A stretch of DNA of 26,919 nucleotides from WHSW01 sp036794585 (GTDB lineage: Bacteria; Actinomycetota; Thermoleophilia; Solirubrobacterales; 70-9): positions 1 through 26,919 of the forward strand of contig DAIRGH010000033.1 of NCBI GenBank assembly GCA_036794585.1, read 5' to 3'. Shown here piece after piece: positions 14,881-25,365 of this stretch (position 1 is the stretch's first letter; each line of letters opens with the position of its first letter). Both the position numbers and the translations under genes were made by a program. Below the pieces are notes generated by a model. That model had not been told where the DNA came from, made no database searches, and was given only the letters and a program-made list of their open reading frames with translations.

Positions 14881-15897
14881 ATGATGCGAGTTTGGGTGGA
14901 CGTCACAAATTCACCGCACGTGCTGGTGCTGCGGCCGATCATCGAGCGCCTGCGCGCGGCCGGTCACGAGGTCGAGGTCACCTCGCGCGAGTACGCGCAG
15001 ACGCTGCAGCTGCTCGAGCTGCACGGCATCGAGAGCACCCCGATCGGTCGCCACGGCGGCGCCTCGGCGGTGCGCAAGGCGGCGGCGCTTGCGGGCCGTA
15101 CGGCGGCGATGGTGCGCTTTGGCCGCGGCCGCGGCTTCGACCTCGCGCTTGCCCACGGCTCCAACGACCTCGCGATCGCCGCGCGGCTGCTGCGCATCCC
15201 CGAGGTCAACATGCACGACTACGAGTACGCGGTGATGCAGCACCGAATCGGCTGCCGGCTGGCGCGGCGGGTGATCTTCCCCGAGCTGGTTCCCGCCGAG
15301 CGGCTGCGGCGCTTCGGCGTCGGCCCCGAGAAGCTGCGCCAGTACCCGGGGTTGAAGGAGGAGTACTACCTCGCCGACTTCGAGCCCGACCCGGCGGTGC
15401 CGGCGGCGCTCGGAATCGATCGCGAGCGGGTGGTGGTGACGTTGCGCTTTCCACCCGACGTCTCGCTGTATCACCGCAAGTCGAACGAGCTCTTCCCCGC
15501 GGTCCTGAGGCGGCTGGGAGGCGACCCCTCGGTGCATGCGGTGGTCCTGCCGCGCACCGACGAGCAGCGCGAGTTCGTCGCCGAGCTCGCGGCGCCGTCG
15601 CTGATCGTGCCCGAGCGGGCGGTCGACGCCCAGAGCCTGGTCGCGCAGTCCGACCTTGTGATCTCGGCTGGAGGAACGATGAATCGCGAGGCGGTCGCCC
15701 TCGGCGTGCCGGTCTACACGACCTACGGGGGGCGCCTGGGCGCCGTCGACGAGGCGCTGATCCGCTCCGGGAAGCTGCGGCCGCTGATCGGGCCCGAGGC
15801 GATCGAGCTGCGCAAGCGCGAGCGAGACGGCGAGCTCACGCGACGCGACCCCCAGCTCCTGGTCGACCTCATCCTCGGCACTATTGAGGGCGCATGA
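14881..15897 (+). CDS. DUF354 family protein, GT-B fold glycosyltransferase/epimerase-like
   Basis: The 338-residue protein opens MRVWVDVTNSPHVLVLRPII, the hallmark of DUF354, followed by GHEVEVTSREYAQTLQLLE, which forms the first Rossmann domain. The second domain includes SDLVISAGGTMNREAVALGV, similar to the nucleotide-sugar site of UDP-GlcNAc 2-epimerases and MurG-like glycosyltransferases. No family member that I know of has an established reaction. Start candidates are ATG 14881, ATG 14884 and GTG 14863; the ATGs match the family N-terminus. Its stop overlaps the ATG of the next gene (ATGA), tying it to polyprenyl-phosphate sugar transfer. A role in cell-envelope glycan synthesis is inferred from fold and context. 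Confidence 0.85.
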   Translation: MMRVWVDVTNSPHVLVLRPIIERLRAAGHEVEVTSREYAQTLQLLELHGIESTPIGRHGGASAVRKAAALAGRTAAMVRFGRGRGFDLALAHGSNDLAIAARLLRIPEVNMHDYEYAVMQHRIGCRLARRVIFPELVPAERLRRFGVGPEKLRQYPGLKEEYYLADFEPDPAVPAALGIDRERVVVTLRFPPDVSLYHRKSNELFPAVLRRLGGDPSVHAVVLPRTDEQREFVAELAAPSLIVPERAVDAQSLVAQSDLVISAGGTMNREAVALGVPVYTTYGGRLGAVDEALIRSGKLRPLIGPEAIELRKRERDGELTRRDPQLLVDLILGTIEGA

Positions 15898-17195
15898 GCG
15901 GCAGACCGGAGGCCGTCGACGTCGCCTTCGCCTTCCTCGTCGCCGCCGCGCTGGCCTGGCTGCTGGTGCCGCTGGCCGAGCGGCTGGCGCGCCGGATCGG
16001 CGCACTCGACTATCCCAACGAGCGCAGCATCCACACCAGCCCGACGCCGAAGCTGAGCGGCCTGGCGATCCTGATCGCGGTCCTTGTCGGCGGCCTCATC
16101 TTCCTGCCGTGGGTGCCGCTGACCCGCGCGGTGCTCGCGGGCGCGATCGTGATCGCGGTCGTCGGCGCGCTCGACGACGTCTTCGACCTGCCCGCGGCGC
16201 TCAAGCTGCTGGGCCAGACGGTGGCGGCGATGATCCCGGTCTTCAACGGGGTCCAGGTCGCCACGTTCACGCTGCCGTTCGTCGGCCGGGTCGAGCTCAA
16301 CTCGGTCGAGCTCTTCGATGCGCCGCTGGTGGGCGACGTGCACCTCGGCCACGTGCTGACGGTGGTCGGGATCGTCGTCGTGATCAACATCGTCAACCTG
16401 ATCGACGGCGTCGACGGGCTCGCTGCGGGCGTCTGCGTGATCGCCGGCGCCACCCTGGCGATTATCGCCGTCTCGCTCGAGCGCACCAGCGCCGCGGTGC
16501 TGGCGGCGCTCGCGGCGGGTGGCGCGCTCGGCTTCCTGCGCCACGGCTTTCCGCCGGCGTCGAGCTTCATGGGCGACACCGGCTCGAACCTGCTCGGCTA
16601 CCTGCTCGGGGCGGTAGCGATCCAGGGAGCGTTGAAGACGAACGCGGTCGTGGCGCTGTTCTTTCCCCTGGTCATCCTCGCCGTGCCGCTGCTCGACACC
16701 GGGTTCGTGATCGCGAAGCGGATCAAGTACCGGCGCCCGATCTACCGGGCCGACAGCTGGCACTTCCATCACCGGATGGCGAACATCGGCTTCTCGCAGC
16801 GGCGCACGCTCGCCTACCTGTACGGGTGGACCCTGGTCCTGGCGGGGCTGGCGCTGGCGCTGCGCTTCGTCCCCTACAGCGACGATCACGGCAACCTCGA
16901 CCCGGCGTGGACGGCGGTGATCATCGCCTGCCTGATCGCCGCCGCCGCGGCGAGCTTCTACCTGGTGATCACGCTCGAGATCCTGAAGCTGCGCGCGACC
17001 CGCTTCCGCCAGCTCTTCGGCGCCCGCGGCTTGCCGCCCGACGAGGCCGAGGTCGACGCGGGCGTCGCCCGCGAGCTCGAAACCGGCACCTTCGAGGCGG
17101 TCGACCCGCAGACCGGAGAATGGGCCGCGGTCGACCCCGAGACCGGTGAGTTCGAGGCGATCAACCCCGACGAGCCTGCCGACAGCGTGCCTTAG
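15894..17195 (+). CDS. Polyprenyl-phosphate N-acetylhexosamine-1-phosphate transferase (WecA/TagO/MraY family)
   Basis: The 433-residue integral membrane enzyme has about 10-11 hydrophobic segments. It would move a sugar-1-phosphate, probably GlcNAc-1-P, from UDP-sugar to undecaprenyl or decaprenyl phosphate to start a surface glycan. Family motifs are complete: A-L-D94-D95-V-F-D98, N168-L-I-D-G-V-D-G, FMGDTGSNLLGYLLG, and H290-F-H-H (the HIHH motif of the WecA/TagO branch rather than MraY). After the last membrane helix comes a charged cytoplasmic tail with three 10-residue repeats (396-425). In Mycobacterium tuberculosis the equivalent gene rfe/wecA also lies just before the atp operon. Translation is coupled to the DUF354 gene. 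Confidence 0.92.
   Translation: MSGRPEAVDVAFAFLVAAALAWLLVPLAERLARRIGALDYPNERSIHTSPTPKLSGLAILIAVLVGGLIFLPWVPLTRAVLAGAIVIAVVGALDDVFDLPAALKLLGQTVAAMIPVFNGVQVATFTLPFVGRVELNSVELFDAPLVGDVHLGHVLTVVGIVVVINIVNLIDGVDGLAAGVCVIAGATLAIIAVSLERTSAAVLAALAAGGALGFLRHGFPPASSFMGDTGSNLLGYLLGAVAIQGALKTNAVVALFFPLVILAVPLLDTGFVIAKRIKYRRPIYRADSWHFHHRMANIGFSQRRTLAYLYGWTLVLAGLALALRFVPYSDDHGNLDPAWTAVIIACLIAAAAASFYLVITLEILKLRATRFRQLFGARGLPPDEAEVDAGVARELETGTFEAVDPQTGEWAAVDPETGEFEAINPDEPADSVP
17079..17168 (+). repeat. Three tandem 30-bp units coding a 10-residue repeat
   Basis: The units encode ETGTFEAVDP, QTGEWAAVDP and ETGEFEAINP at the C-terminus of the WecA-like enzyme. They are exactly 30 bp each with synonymous and conservative changes, which indicates selection at protein level rather than a recent slip. 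Confidence 0.85.
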
Positions 17196-17605
17196 CGAGG
17201 CTCGGCCGCGGCCGCGCTGCCGGCGCGCTCGCGCTGCGCTCGCGCGATCCGGCCGCCGAGCGCGCCGAGCAGTATGCCGATGATCGCCGTGACCACCGGC
17301 AGCAGCGGCGGGAATTCGCCGAGCGAGACCTGCGCGTCGCTGCCTTCGATCTCGTGGGCGATCAGTAACGCGACCCCGTAGATCGCGCCTCCGACCAAGC
17401 CGCGGTCTGCTCCACCCCAGCCATCGCGATGCTCAAAGCCGGCCAGAAAGCCGCCGAGCCCGGCGATCGCGGCGACGATCCAGTAGCCGGTGGCAGAGAC
17501 GCCGACCAGGACTCCCGCAAGCGCTCCGATCGCGGCTGGGACGATTCCGCCGAGAAGCACTTGCGCCGAACGCGAACGGTCACGGAACGGAACTGGGGTC
17601 TTCAT
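17192..17605 (-). CDS. Small multi-pass membrane protein of unknown function
   Basis: The 137-residue protein has hydrophobic Gly/Ala-rich segments at about residues 16-37, 40-57, 68-84 and 98-120, a short Asp/Trp-containing loop (EHRDGWGGADRG) and a basic C-terminus (RIARAQRERAG). The Gly-zipper-like helices resemble small pore-, sensor- or assembly-type membrane proteins, but I do not recognise the family. ATG at 17605 follows a GGGGGAG-type site; a GTG one codon upstream is also possible. It is convergent with the WecA-like gene, sharing 4 nt at the stops (17192-17195), and divergent from the ATP synthase operon. Confidence 0.7.
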   Translation of the reverse strand: MKTPVPFRDRSRSAQVLLGGIVPAAIGALAGVLVGVSATGYWIVAAIAGLGGFLAGFEHRDGWGGADRGLVGGAIYGVALLIAHEIEGSDAQVSLGEFPPLLPVVTAIIGILLGALGGRIARAQRERAGSAAAAEPR

Positions 17606-17858
17606 CACACTCCCCCCGTCAGGGTTTTCCCCGCGTCCGTGCGGCTCGAGTCTGGGATCTTCGCATGTGATCGACGAGGCGGACGCACCCCGGTGGCGGC
17701 TGTTACAAACGTGTTACAAGGTCACACTCGGGAGAGGGGGGAAACGGCTATATTGCGCTTGCCGCCTGGCCTTCGGGGGACTCGCCGGAGGGGGCGGCTG
17801 TCACGTCCCTGGGAACGATCGGAACCGCCATTGCCTGGCCGCTTCTTCAGCTTTTCGG
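17606..17858 (+). promoter_or_regulatory. Upstream region and probable promoter of the ATP synthase operon
   Basis: This 253-bp gene-free stretch lies between divergent genes. TGTTACAA occurs twice (17701-17708, 17712-17719), 11 bp apart, so both copies face the same side of the helix. GTGTTAC/GTCACAC (17711-17717, 17721-17727) also form a 6-of-7 inverted repeat. TATATT at 17749-17754 is a good -10, without a clear -35 at 17-18 bp, suggesting activator dependence. The leader of about 100 nt starts with GCCGCC (17761-17766), which can pair with GGCGGC at 17793-17798. No open frame here looks real. Confidence 0.5.
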
Positions 17859-18056
17859 ATGACACCGGACCCTCCGACGAGGGCGGACGCCGCCACGGCC
17901 GGGCTCACGGTCGTCGGCTCGATGCTCGTCGGAGCGGCGGCAGGGTACGGGCTCGGCTCGCTGGTGGGCCTTGCGATTCTCCTCGGCCTAGTCGGGCTCT
18001 TCGCGGGGCTCGTCGGCGGTCTGCTCGGTGTCTACGCTCGCTATAAGCGGATCTGA
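17859..18056 (+). CDS. AtpZ/AtpI-like small membrane protein
   Basis: The 65-residue protein has two membrane helices joined by a short loop: TVVGSMLVGAAAGYGLGSLVG, then ILLGLVGLFAGLVGGLLGVY, ending in ARYKRI. This is the pattern of the short 'ATPase gene 1' proteins (AtpZ) that precede atpI or atpB. In Bacillus such proteins with AtpI support c-ring assembly or divalent cation transport; here the role is inferred from position. ATG at 17859 has no Shine-Dalgarno sequence, and the frame is open upstream but unlike a protein. The next gene overlaps it by about 29 nt if its GTG at 18028 is used. Confidence 0.75.
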   Translation: MTPDPPTRADAATAGLTVVGSMLVGAAAGYGLGSLVGLAILLGLVGLFAGLVGGLLGVYARYKRI

Positions 18057-18450
18057 CGCCGGCGGCGCCAGGCAGCCGAGCGCGGTGCTGCGCTACGCCG
18101 ACCTGATCCTGCTCGCGCTGGCGTTGCCCATCTTCGTGCTCGCCGACCTCCCGCTGCTCGGCTACGCCGTCGCGGCGGCGGCCTGGCTTGCCCAGCACGC
18201 TGTGCTTCAGATAGCCAACCGGGGCGCCAGCGCCGCAATCGCCGGCGGCGATCGGCGGCGGGCTGTCGGGATGATCGGGGCCGCGACGGTGGGGCGGCTC
18301 TGGATCGTGACGCTGCCGATCCTGCTCGTCGGTCTGCTCGCCGAGCGCGAGGACGGGTTGGCCGCCGCGGTGCTGGCTGCGGCCCTGGTCACCGTCCACC
18401 TCGGCTCGATGGCGATCACCCGCCTGCTCTACCCGGAGGAGGCGCGATGA
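18028..18450 (+). CDS. atpI: ATP synthase protein I-like membrane protein
   Basis: The product of about 140 residues has four predicted helices, roughly at residues 20-40, 44-62, 82-103 and 108-130 (YADLILLALALPIFVLADLP, GYAVAAAAWLAQHAVL and so on), and a short cytoplasmic end YPEEAR. AtpI proteins are weakly conserved, and the assignment rests on size, topology and the place directly before atpB. It likely helps assemble the c-ring. GTG at 18028 is used here; GTG at 18085, giving a product 19 residues shorter, would remove the overlap with the preceding gene. The stop overlaps the atpB start (ATGA). Confidence 0.72.
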   Translation: MSTLAISGSDAGGARQPSAVLRYADLILLALALPIFVLADLPLLGYAVAAAAWLAQHAVLQIANRGASAAIAGGDRRRAVGMIGAATVGRLWIVTLPILLVGLLAEREDGLAAAVLAAALVTVHLGSMAITRLLYPEEAR

Positions 18451-19358
18451 GCCGCAAGGCGAAGATCTGGCTCGGGGTCGGCCTCTACTTCGGGACCTTC
18501 GTCCTGCTCGCGCTCGTCTTCGGCAACGAGGGCAAGAACGACCACTTTCAGCCGCAGAACGAGTTCAAGCTTGATCCCTGGATCGCGATCGAGATCGGCG
18601 GGATCGACTTCTCCATCAACAAGGCGGTCCTCTACTTGGCGCTGGCGAGCGCGCTGACGATCGGGACGATGGTCTTCATCGCCAGACGGATGACCCGGGA
18701 GCCGAACAGGGTTCAGATGGCGGTCGAGCTCGCCTACGACCTGACCGCCAACAACATCACCCGCGGAAACATCCCCGACGAGAAGCTCGCCCGGCGCTGG
18801 TTTCCGTTCCTCGCTGGGCTCTTCTTCTTCCTCTGGTTCTCGAACATGATCGGCTTCCTGCCGCTGCCGATCAACACCGAGCACAAGGTCGAGGTGTTCG
18901 GGCTCGAGGTGCCGTCGCTCGCCTTCTACGCCGCGACGGCCAACCTCTCGATCCCCCTCGTGCTGACGCTCGTCGTCTGGTTCTCGTACCACATCGAGGG
19001 GATCCGGGCGAAGGGGTTCTTCAAGTACCTGGCGAGCTGGCTGCCGCCGGGCCTGGAGAACATGAACTTCCTCGGTAAGAGCTTCTTCTTCGTGATCGAG
19101 GCGATCTCGCACTTCGCCCGCCTCATCTCGCTCTCGGTTCGACTCTTCGCCAACATCCTCGCCGGCCACCTGCTGCTGCTGTTCATGGGCGGCGGGCTGG
19201 CCGTGCTGCTGGGAGTCGCGGCCCTCGGGCTGCTCACCTTCCCGCTCGCCTTCGTCTTCTTCATCCTCGAGGTGGGCCTGATCGCAACCCTGCAGGCGTT
19301 CATCTTCTCGACCTTGACAGCCATCTACCTCGGCGGCGCGACCGCCGAGGCGCACTAG
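18447..19358 (+). CDS. atpB: F1Fo ATP synthase subunit a
   Basis: The 303-residue membrane subunit forms the two proton half-channels against the c-ring. The essential Arg is R232 in LISLSVRLFANILAGHLLL, the signature of the family. The last helices (ALGLLTFPLAFVFFILEVG, LQAFIFSTLTAIYL) are typical, including the LQAFIFxxL motif. The N-terminal part has a periplasmic segment (NEGKNDHFQPQNEFKLD) after the first helix. ATG overlaps the atpI stop by 4 nt. Confidence 0.97.
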   Translation: MSRKAKIWLGVGLYFGTFVLLALVFGNEGKNDHFQPQNEFKLDPWIAIEIGGIDFSINKAVLYLALASALTIGTMVFIARRMTREPNRVQMAVELAYDLTANNITRGNIPDEKLARRWFPFLAGLFFFLWFSNMIGFLPLPINTEHKVEVFGLEVPSLAFYAATANLSIPLVLTLVVWFSYHIEGIRAKGFFKYLASWLPPGLENMNFLGKSFFFVIEAISHFARLISLSVRLFANILAGHLLLLFMGGGLAVLLGVAALGLLTFPLAFVFFILEVGLIATLQAFIFSTLTAIYLGGATAEAH

Positions 19359-19360
19359 AA

Positions 19361-19366
19361 AAGGAG
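19361..19366 (+). promoter_or_regulatory. Strong Shine-Dalgarno site of atpE
   Basis: AAGGAG with 5 nt spacing to ATG 19372 is the best initiation site among the Fo genes. Neighbouring genes (atpB, atpF, atpH) have none visible and use overlaps or GTG. This fits the need for many c subunits per complex. Confidence 0.8.
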
Positions 19367-19371
19367 CACCC

Positions 19372-19635
19372 ATGGACCTCCTACCCATCGCCCAGGCCGC
19401 ACAAGGCGTCACCGACGATGGTCTCAAGTCGATCGCGCTCGGCGTCGGCGCCGGACTCGGCTCGATCGGAGCCGGGATCGGCATCGGGATCATCTTCGGC
19501 AAGGAGATCGAGTCGGTTGCCCGGCAGCCCGAGATGAAGGACGAGCTGCAGCAGATCCGCTGGCTCGGCTTCGCGCTCACCGAGGCGGTCGCGTTCTACA
19601 CGTTCATCTTCGGGCTGATCGCGTTCTTCCTCTAA
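19372..19635 (+). CDS. atpE: F1Fo ATP synthase subunit c
   Basis: The 87-residue hairpin protein forms the rotor ring. Helix 1 has the Gly ladder GAGLGSIGAGIGIG (residues 26-39), the polar loop is ARQPEMKDEL, and helix 2 carries the proton-binding Glu71 in FALTEAVAFY. The sodium-binding set (Gln in helix 1, Ser/Thr after the Glu) is absent: the Gln position is Ile38 and Glu71 is followed by Ala-Val. The ring should therefore use protons. It has a longer hydrophilic N-terminus (MDLLPIAQAAQGVTDDG) than Escherichia coli c. Confidence 0.97.
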   Translation: MDLLPIAQAAQGVTDDGLKSIALGVGAGLGSIGAGIGIGIIFGKEIESVARQPEMKDELQQIRWLGFALTEAVAFYTFIFGLIAFFL

Positions 19636-19639
19636 GCCG

Positions 19640-20230
19640 GTGAACGTGCTCGCACAGATACTGCCCCTGGCTCAGGCCGCGGAGGAGGAAGAGGGCGGCA
19701 GCTTCCTGGTCTCGCCCGACCTCGGGCTGATGATCTGGACCCTGCTCCTGTTCGGGGTCACCATGTGGGTCCTGAGCAAGGTCGCCTTCCCCCGGATTGG
19801 CGAGGCGCTGGAGAAGCGCGCCAACGCGATCCGGGAGAACATCGAGGCATCGGAGAAACAGCGCGAGGAGGCCGACAAGCTGCTCGCCGAGTACCGCGAG
19901 CGCCTGCGCGAGGCGCGCGAGCAGGCCGAGGACATCGTCGCCCGGGCCCGAAAGGCGTCGGAGGCGGCGGTGGTCGAGGCGGCCTCGGAGGGCAAGGCGC
20001 GGCGCGAGGAGCTGGTCGCGGCGGCGCGCAAGGACATCGAGACCGAGACCCGGCGTTCGCTGGAGCAGATCCGCAAGGAGGTCGCCGACCTCACCGTTCT
20101 CGCGACCGAGAAGGTGACCCGCAAGAGCCTGGACGACGCCGACCACAAGCGACTCGTCGAGGAGGCGCTCGCCGAGGTCGACTTCTCGGCCCTGGCCGGC
20201 GCCGAGGCCAACGGAGGGGAGCGCAGCTAG
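19640..20230 (+). CDS. atpF: F1Fo ATP synthase subunit b
   Basis: The 196-residue subunit is the peripheral stalk. After a short N-terminus that includes an acidic patch (AEEEEGG) comes one membrane helix (LGLMIWTLLLFGVTMWVL). The rest is a long charged coiled coil (EALEKRANAIRENIEASEKQ and onward) ending near the delta-binding region ALAEVDF. It is a plain b subunit, not the b-delta fusion of mycobacteria. The start is GTG at 19640, 4 nt after the atpE stop, without a Shine-Dalgarno sequence. Confidence 0.95.
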   Translation: MNVLAQILPLAQAAEEEEGGSFLVSPDLGLMIWTLLLFGVTMWVLSKVAFPRIGEALEKRANAIRENIEASEKQREEADKLLAEYRERLREAREQAEDIVARARKASEAAVVEAASEGKARREELVAAARKDIETETRRSLEQIRKEVADLTVLATEKVTRKSLDDADHKRLVEEALAEVDFSALAGAEANGGERS

Positions 20231-20234
20231 AGCC

Positions 20235-20768
20235 GTGGAGGAGATCGCGCGGGTATATACCGACGCCCTGTTCGAGGTGGCGACGGGCAAGGACGAGCTC
20301 GACTCGATCCACGATCAGCTCGACGAGTTCACCGACGCGATGCACGAGAGCAACGACATGCGCGTGTTCCTCTTCTCGCCCTACTTCTCCTCGGCCGACA
20401 AGCGCGAGGCGATTCGCGGCGCGATCTCAGGAGCCAGCGAGGAGTTCGTCAACTTCCTCGAGCTGCTGATCGAAAAGCACCGGATGCCGGCGATCTTCAG
20501 GATCCGCAGCCGCTTCGACGAGCTCTGGGCCGAGGCCAAGAAGCGGCTGGAGGTGACCCTGACCAGCGCGGTCGAGCTCGACAAGAAGGTCGTCGATCAG
20601 GTTGCCAAGGAGGTCGAGCGCCAGACCGACCGCGAGATCGACGTCGAGACGCAGGTCGATCCCGACATCCTCGGCGGCATCGTGCTCAGGGTTGGCAACA
20701 TGGTCCTGGACGCGAGCCTGCGCAGCAAGCTGGAAAAGTTAAGGCGAGAAGTCGCAAGCGCGACATGA
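20235..20768 (+). CDS. atpH: F1Fo ATP synthase subunit delta
   Basis: The 177-residue OSCP/delta subunit links the peripheral stalk to the top of F1. The N-terminal helical domain begins IARVYTDALFEVA. The C-terminal part holds the signature VDPDILGGIVLRVGNMVLDASLRSKL, which is nearly invariant in the family. Length is usual for a stand-alone delta. The start is GTG at 20235, 4 nt after atpF. Confidence 0.95.
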   Translation: MEEIARVYTDALFEVATGKDELDSIHDQLDEFTDAMHESNDMRVFLFSPYFSSADKREAIRGAISGASEEFVNFLELLIEKHRMPAIFRIRSRFDELWAEAKKRLEVTLTSAVELDKKVVDQVAKEVERQTDREIDVETQVDPDILGGIVLRVGNMVLDASLRSKLEKLRREVASAT

Positions 20769-20791
20769 TGAGCAAGGGAGCTGTTTAGACC

Positions 20792-22486
<1,695 letters not shown>

Positions 22487-22489
22487 CGC

Positions 22490-23410
22490 ATGCCCACCCA
22501 GAAGGAAGTCAAGAACCGCATCGCGTCGGTCAAGAACATCCACAAGATCACGCGGGCGATGGAGATGGTGGCCGCGGCGCGCCTGCGCCGCGCCGAGCAG
22601 CGGATCGCGGCAATGCGCCCCTACGCGCAGGCGATCCGCAAGATGACCCAGCAGGTCGCCGACGCCGCCGCTGACGTGATCCCGCGGATCAAGCTGCTCG
22701 AGCAGCGCGAGAACGTGTCCCGGGTGGGGATCATCCTCGTCACCGGCGATCGCGGCCTCGCGGGCGCCTTCAACACCAACATCATCCGCGAGGGCATGCG
22801 CCTGAAGCGCGAGTTCGAGGGCGACGGCGCCGACGTTCGGTTCGCGGTCGTCGGCCGGCGCGGCACCTCGAGCCTGACCTTCCGCGGCGAGGAGATCGCG
22901 AACTCCTACTCCGGCTTCACCGACCGCCCGGCGTTCACCGACGCGCGCGAGATCTCGCGCGACGTCACCGCCGCCTACGTCGACGAGGAGCTCGACCGGG
23001 TCGAGCTGGTCTACAACCGCTACGTCTCGCCGCTGACTCAGTATGTCCGGAGACAGACTCTTTTGCCGCTGCAGGAGGCCGAGGTCTTCGGCGAGGGCAT
23101 CCCCGAGCCCGAGGAGCCCGCCGACTCGGAGCTGGCCGAGGCGCACGAGAAGGCCTACTGGGACTACGAGCCCGAGCCCGAGCAGCTCCTGCCGATGCTG
23201 TTCGAGGAGTACGTCGACCTGTCCGTCTACAGGGCGCTGCTCGAGTCATCGGCGTCGGAGCTGGGCGCGCGGATGACCGCGATGCGCAGCGCGGCGGAGA
23301 ACGCGCAGGACATGATCGAGGACCTGACCCTGGAGGCGAATCGGGTTCGCCAGTCCGAGATCACGCAGGAAATCCTTGAAGTCGTAAGCGGCGCAGAGGC
23401 GCTGAGCTAA
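22490..23410 (+). CDS. atpG: F1Fo ATP synthase subunit gamma
   Basis: The 306-residue central shaft subunit begins with the helix VKNRIASVKNIHKITRAMEM and has the globular Rossmann-like part ILVTGDRGLAGAFNTNI. Its C-terminal helix includes SELGARMTAMRSAAENAQDM and RQSEITQEILEVVSGAEAL, both diagnostic. A Glu/Pro-rich loop (EGIPEPEEPADSELAEAHEK) makes it about 20 residues longer than Escherichia coli gamma, which has an acidic loop at the same place. ATG at 22490 is 3 nt after the atpA stop. Confidence 0.96.
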   Translation: MPTQKEVKNRIASVKNIHKITRAMEMVAAARLRRAEQRIAAMRPYAQAIRKMTQQVADAAADVIPRIKLLEQRENVSRVGIILVTGDRGLAGAFNTNIIREGMRLKREFEGDGADVRFAVVGRRGTSSLTFRGEEIANSYSGFTDRPAFTDAREISRDVTAAYVDEELDRVELVYNRYVSPLTQYVRRQTLLPLQEAEVFGEGIPEPEEPADSELAEAHEKAYWDYEPEPEQLLPMLFEEYVDLSVYRALLESSASELGARMTAMRSAAENAQDMIEDLTLEANRVRQSEITQEILEVVSGAEALS

Positions 23411-23418
23411 GGAGAAAC

Positions 23419-24927
<1,509 letters not shown>

Positions 24928-25344
24928 GTGCCCGACGAGCACAAGCTCGAGGCGCAGGTGCTCACCCCCGAGGGCGAAGTGTTCTCGGGGGAGCTGGACA
25001 TGCTCGTCACCAGGACGGCGGTCGGCGAGGTCGGCATCCTCGCGCGGCACGTTCCGATGATCGCCCGACTCCTCCCGGCGGAGCTGCGCCTGCACAAGTC
25101 CGACTCCGACGTGGAGACCTATGCCCAGGGCGAGGGTTGGCTCGAGGTGTTCGCCAACCGGGCCCGGGTGCTGATCGCCGAGGCGATCCCGCCCGACGAT
25201 CTCGACACCTCCGAGCTCAAGAGCCGCCTCGACGACGCCCAGCAGCGGCTCGACGAGGCCGAGGAGGACTCGGCCGCGGCCGAGCAGGCGCAGCGCGAGT
25301 GTGCGCGCGCCGAGGCGTTCCTGAAGATCGTCGAAAACCGATAG
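24928..25344 (+). CDS. atpC: F1Fo ATP synthase subunit epsilon
   Basis: The 138-residue subunit sits on the central stalk and regulates hydrolysis. The N-terminal beta-sandwich runs from LEAQVLTPEGEVFSGELDML through GEVGILARHVPMIARLLPAE to a strand GWLEVFANRARVLIAEAI. The C-terminal two-helix hairpin (ELKSRLDDAQQRLDEAEEDS and onward) is full length, so the inhibitory domain is present. GTG follows the atpD stop without spacer. It ends the operon. A weak AGCC/GGCT stem follows at 25352-25364, not a convincing terminator. Confidence 0.95.
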   Translation: MPDEHKLEAQVLTPEGEVFSGELDMLVTRTAVGEVGILARHVPMIARLLPAELRLHKSDSDVETYAQGEGWLEVFANRARVLIAEAIPPDDLDTSELKSRLDDAQQRLDEAEEDSAAAEQAQRECARAEAFLKIVENR

Positions 25345-25365
25345 CGCCTCTAGCCTTAGCGGCTT

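Noticed and set aside
17429..17858. Plus-strand open frames running from 17429 or 17490 into the atpZ-like gene
   Set aside because: The upstream part overlaps the minus-strand membrane protein and the promoter region and has no protein-like character; only the part from ATG 17859 resembles a family.
19372..19635. Possible sodium-dependent ATP synthase
   Set aside because: Subunit c lacks the Gln in helix 1 and the Ser/Thr next to the helix 2 Glu that define sodium binding; it looks proton-type.
23060..23200. Acidic insertion in ATP synthase gamma as a special feature
   Set aside because: Escherichia coli gamma has an Asp-rich loop at the same place before the WDY segment; the extra length here is only about 20 residues.
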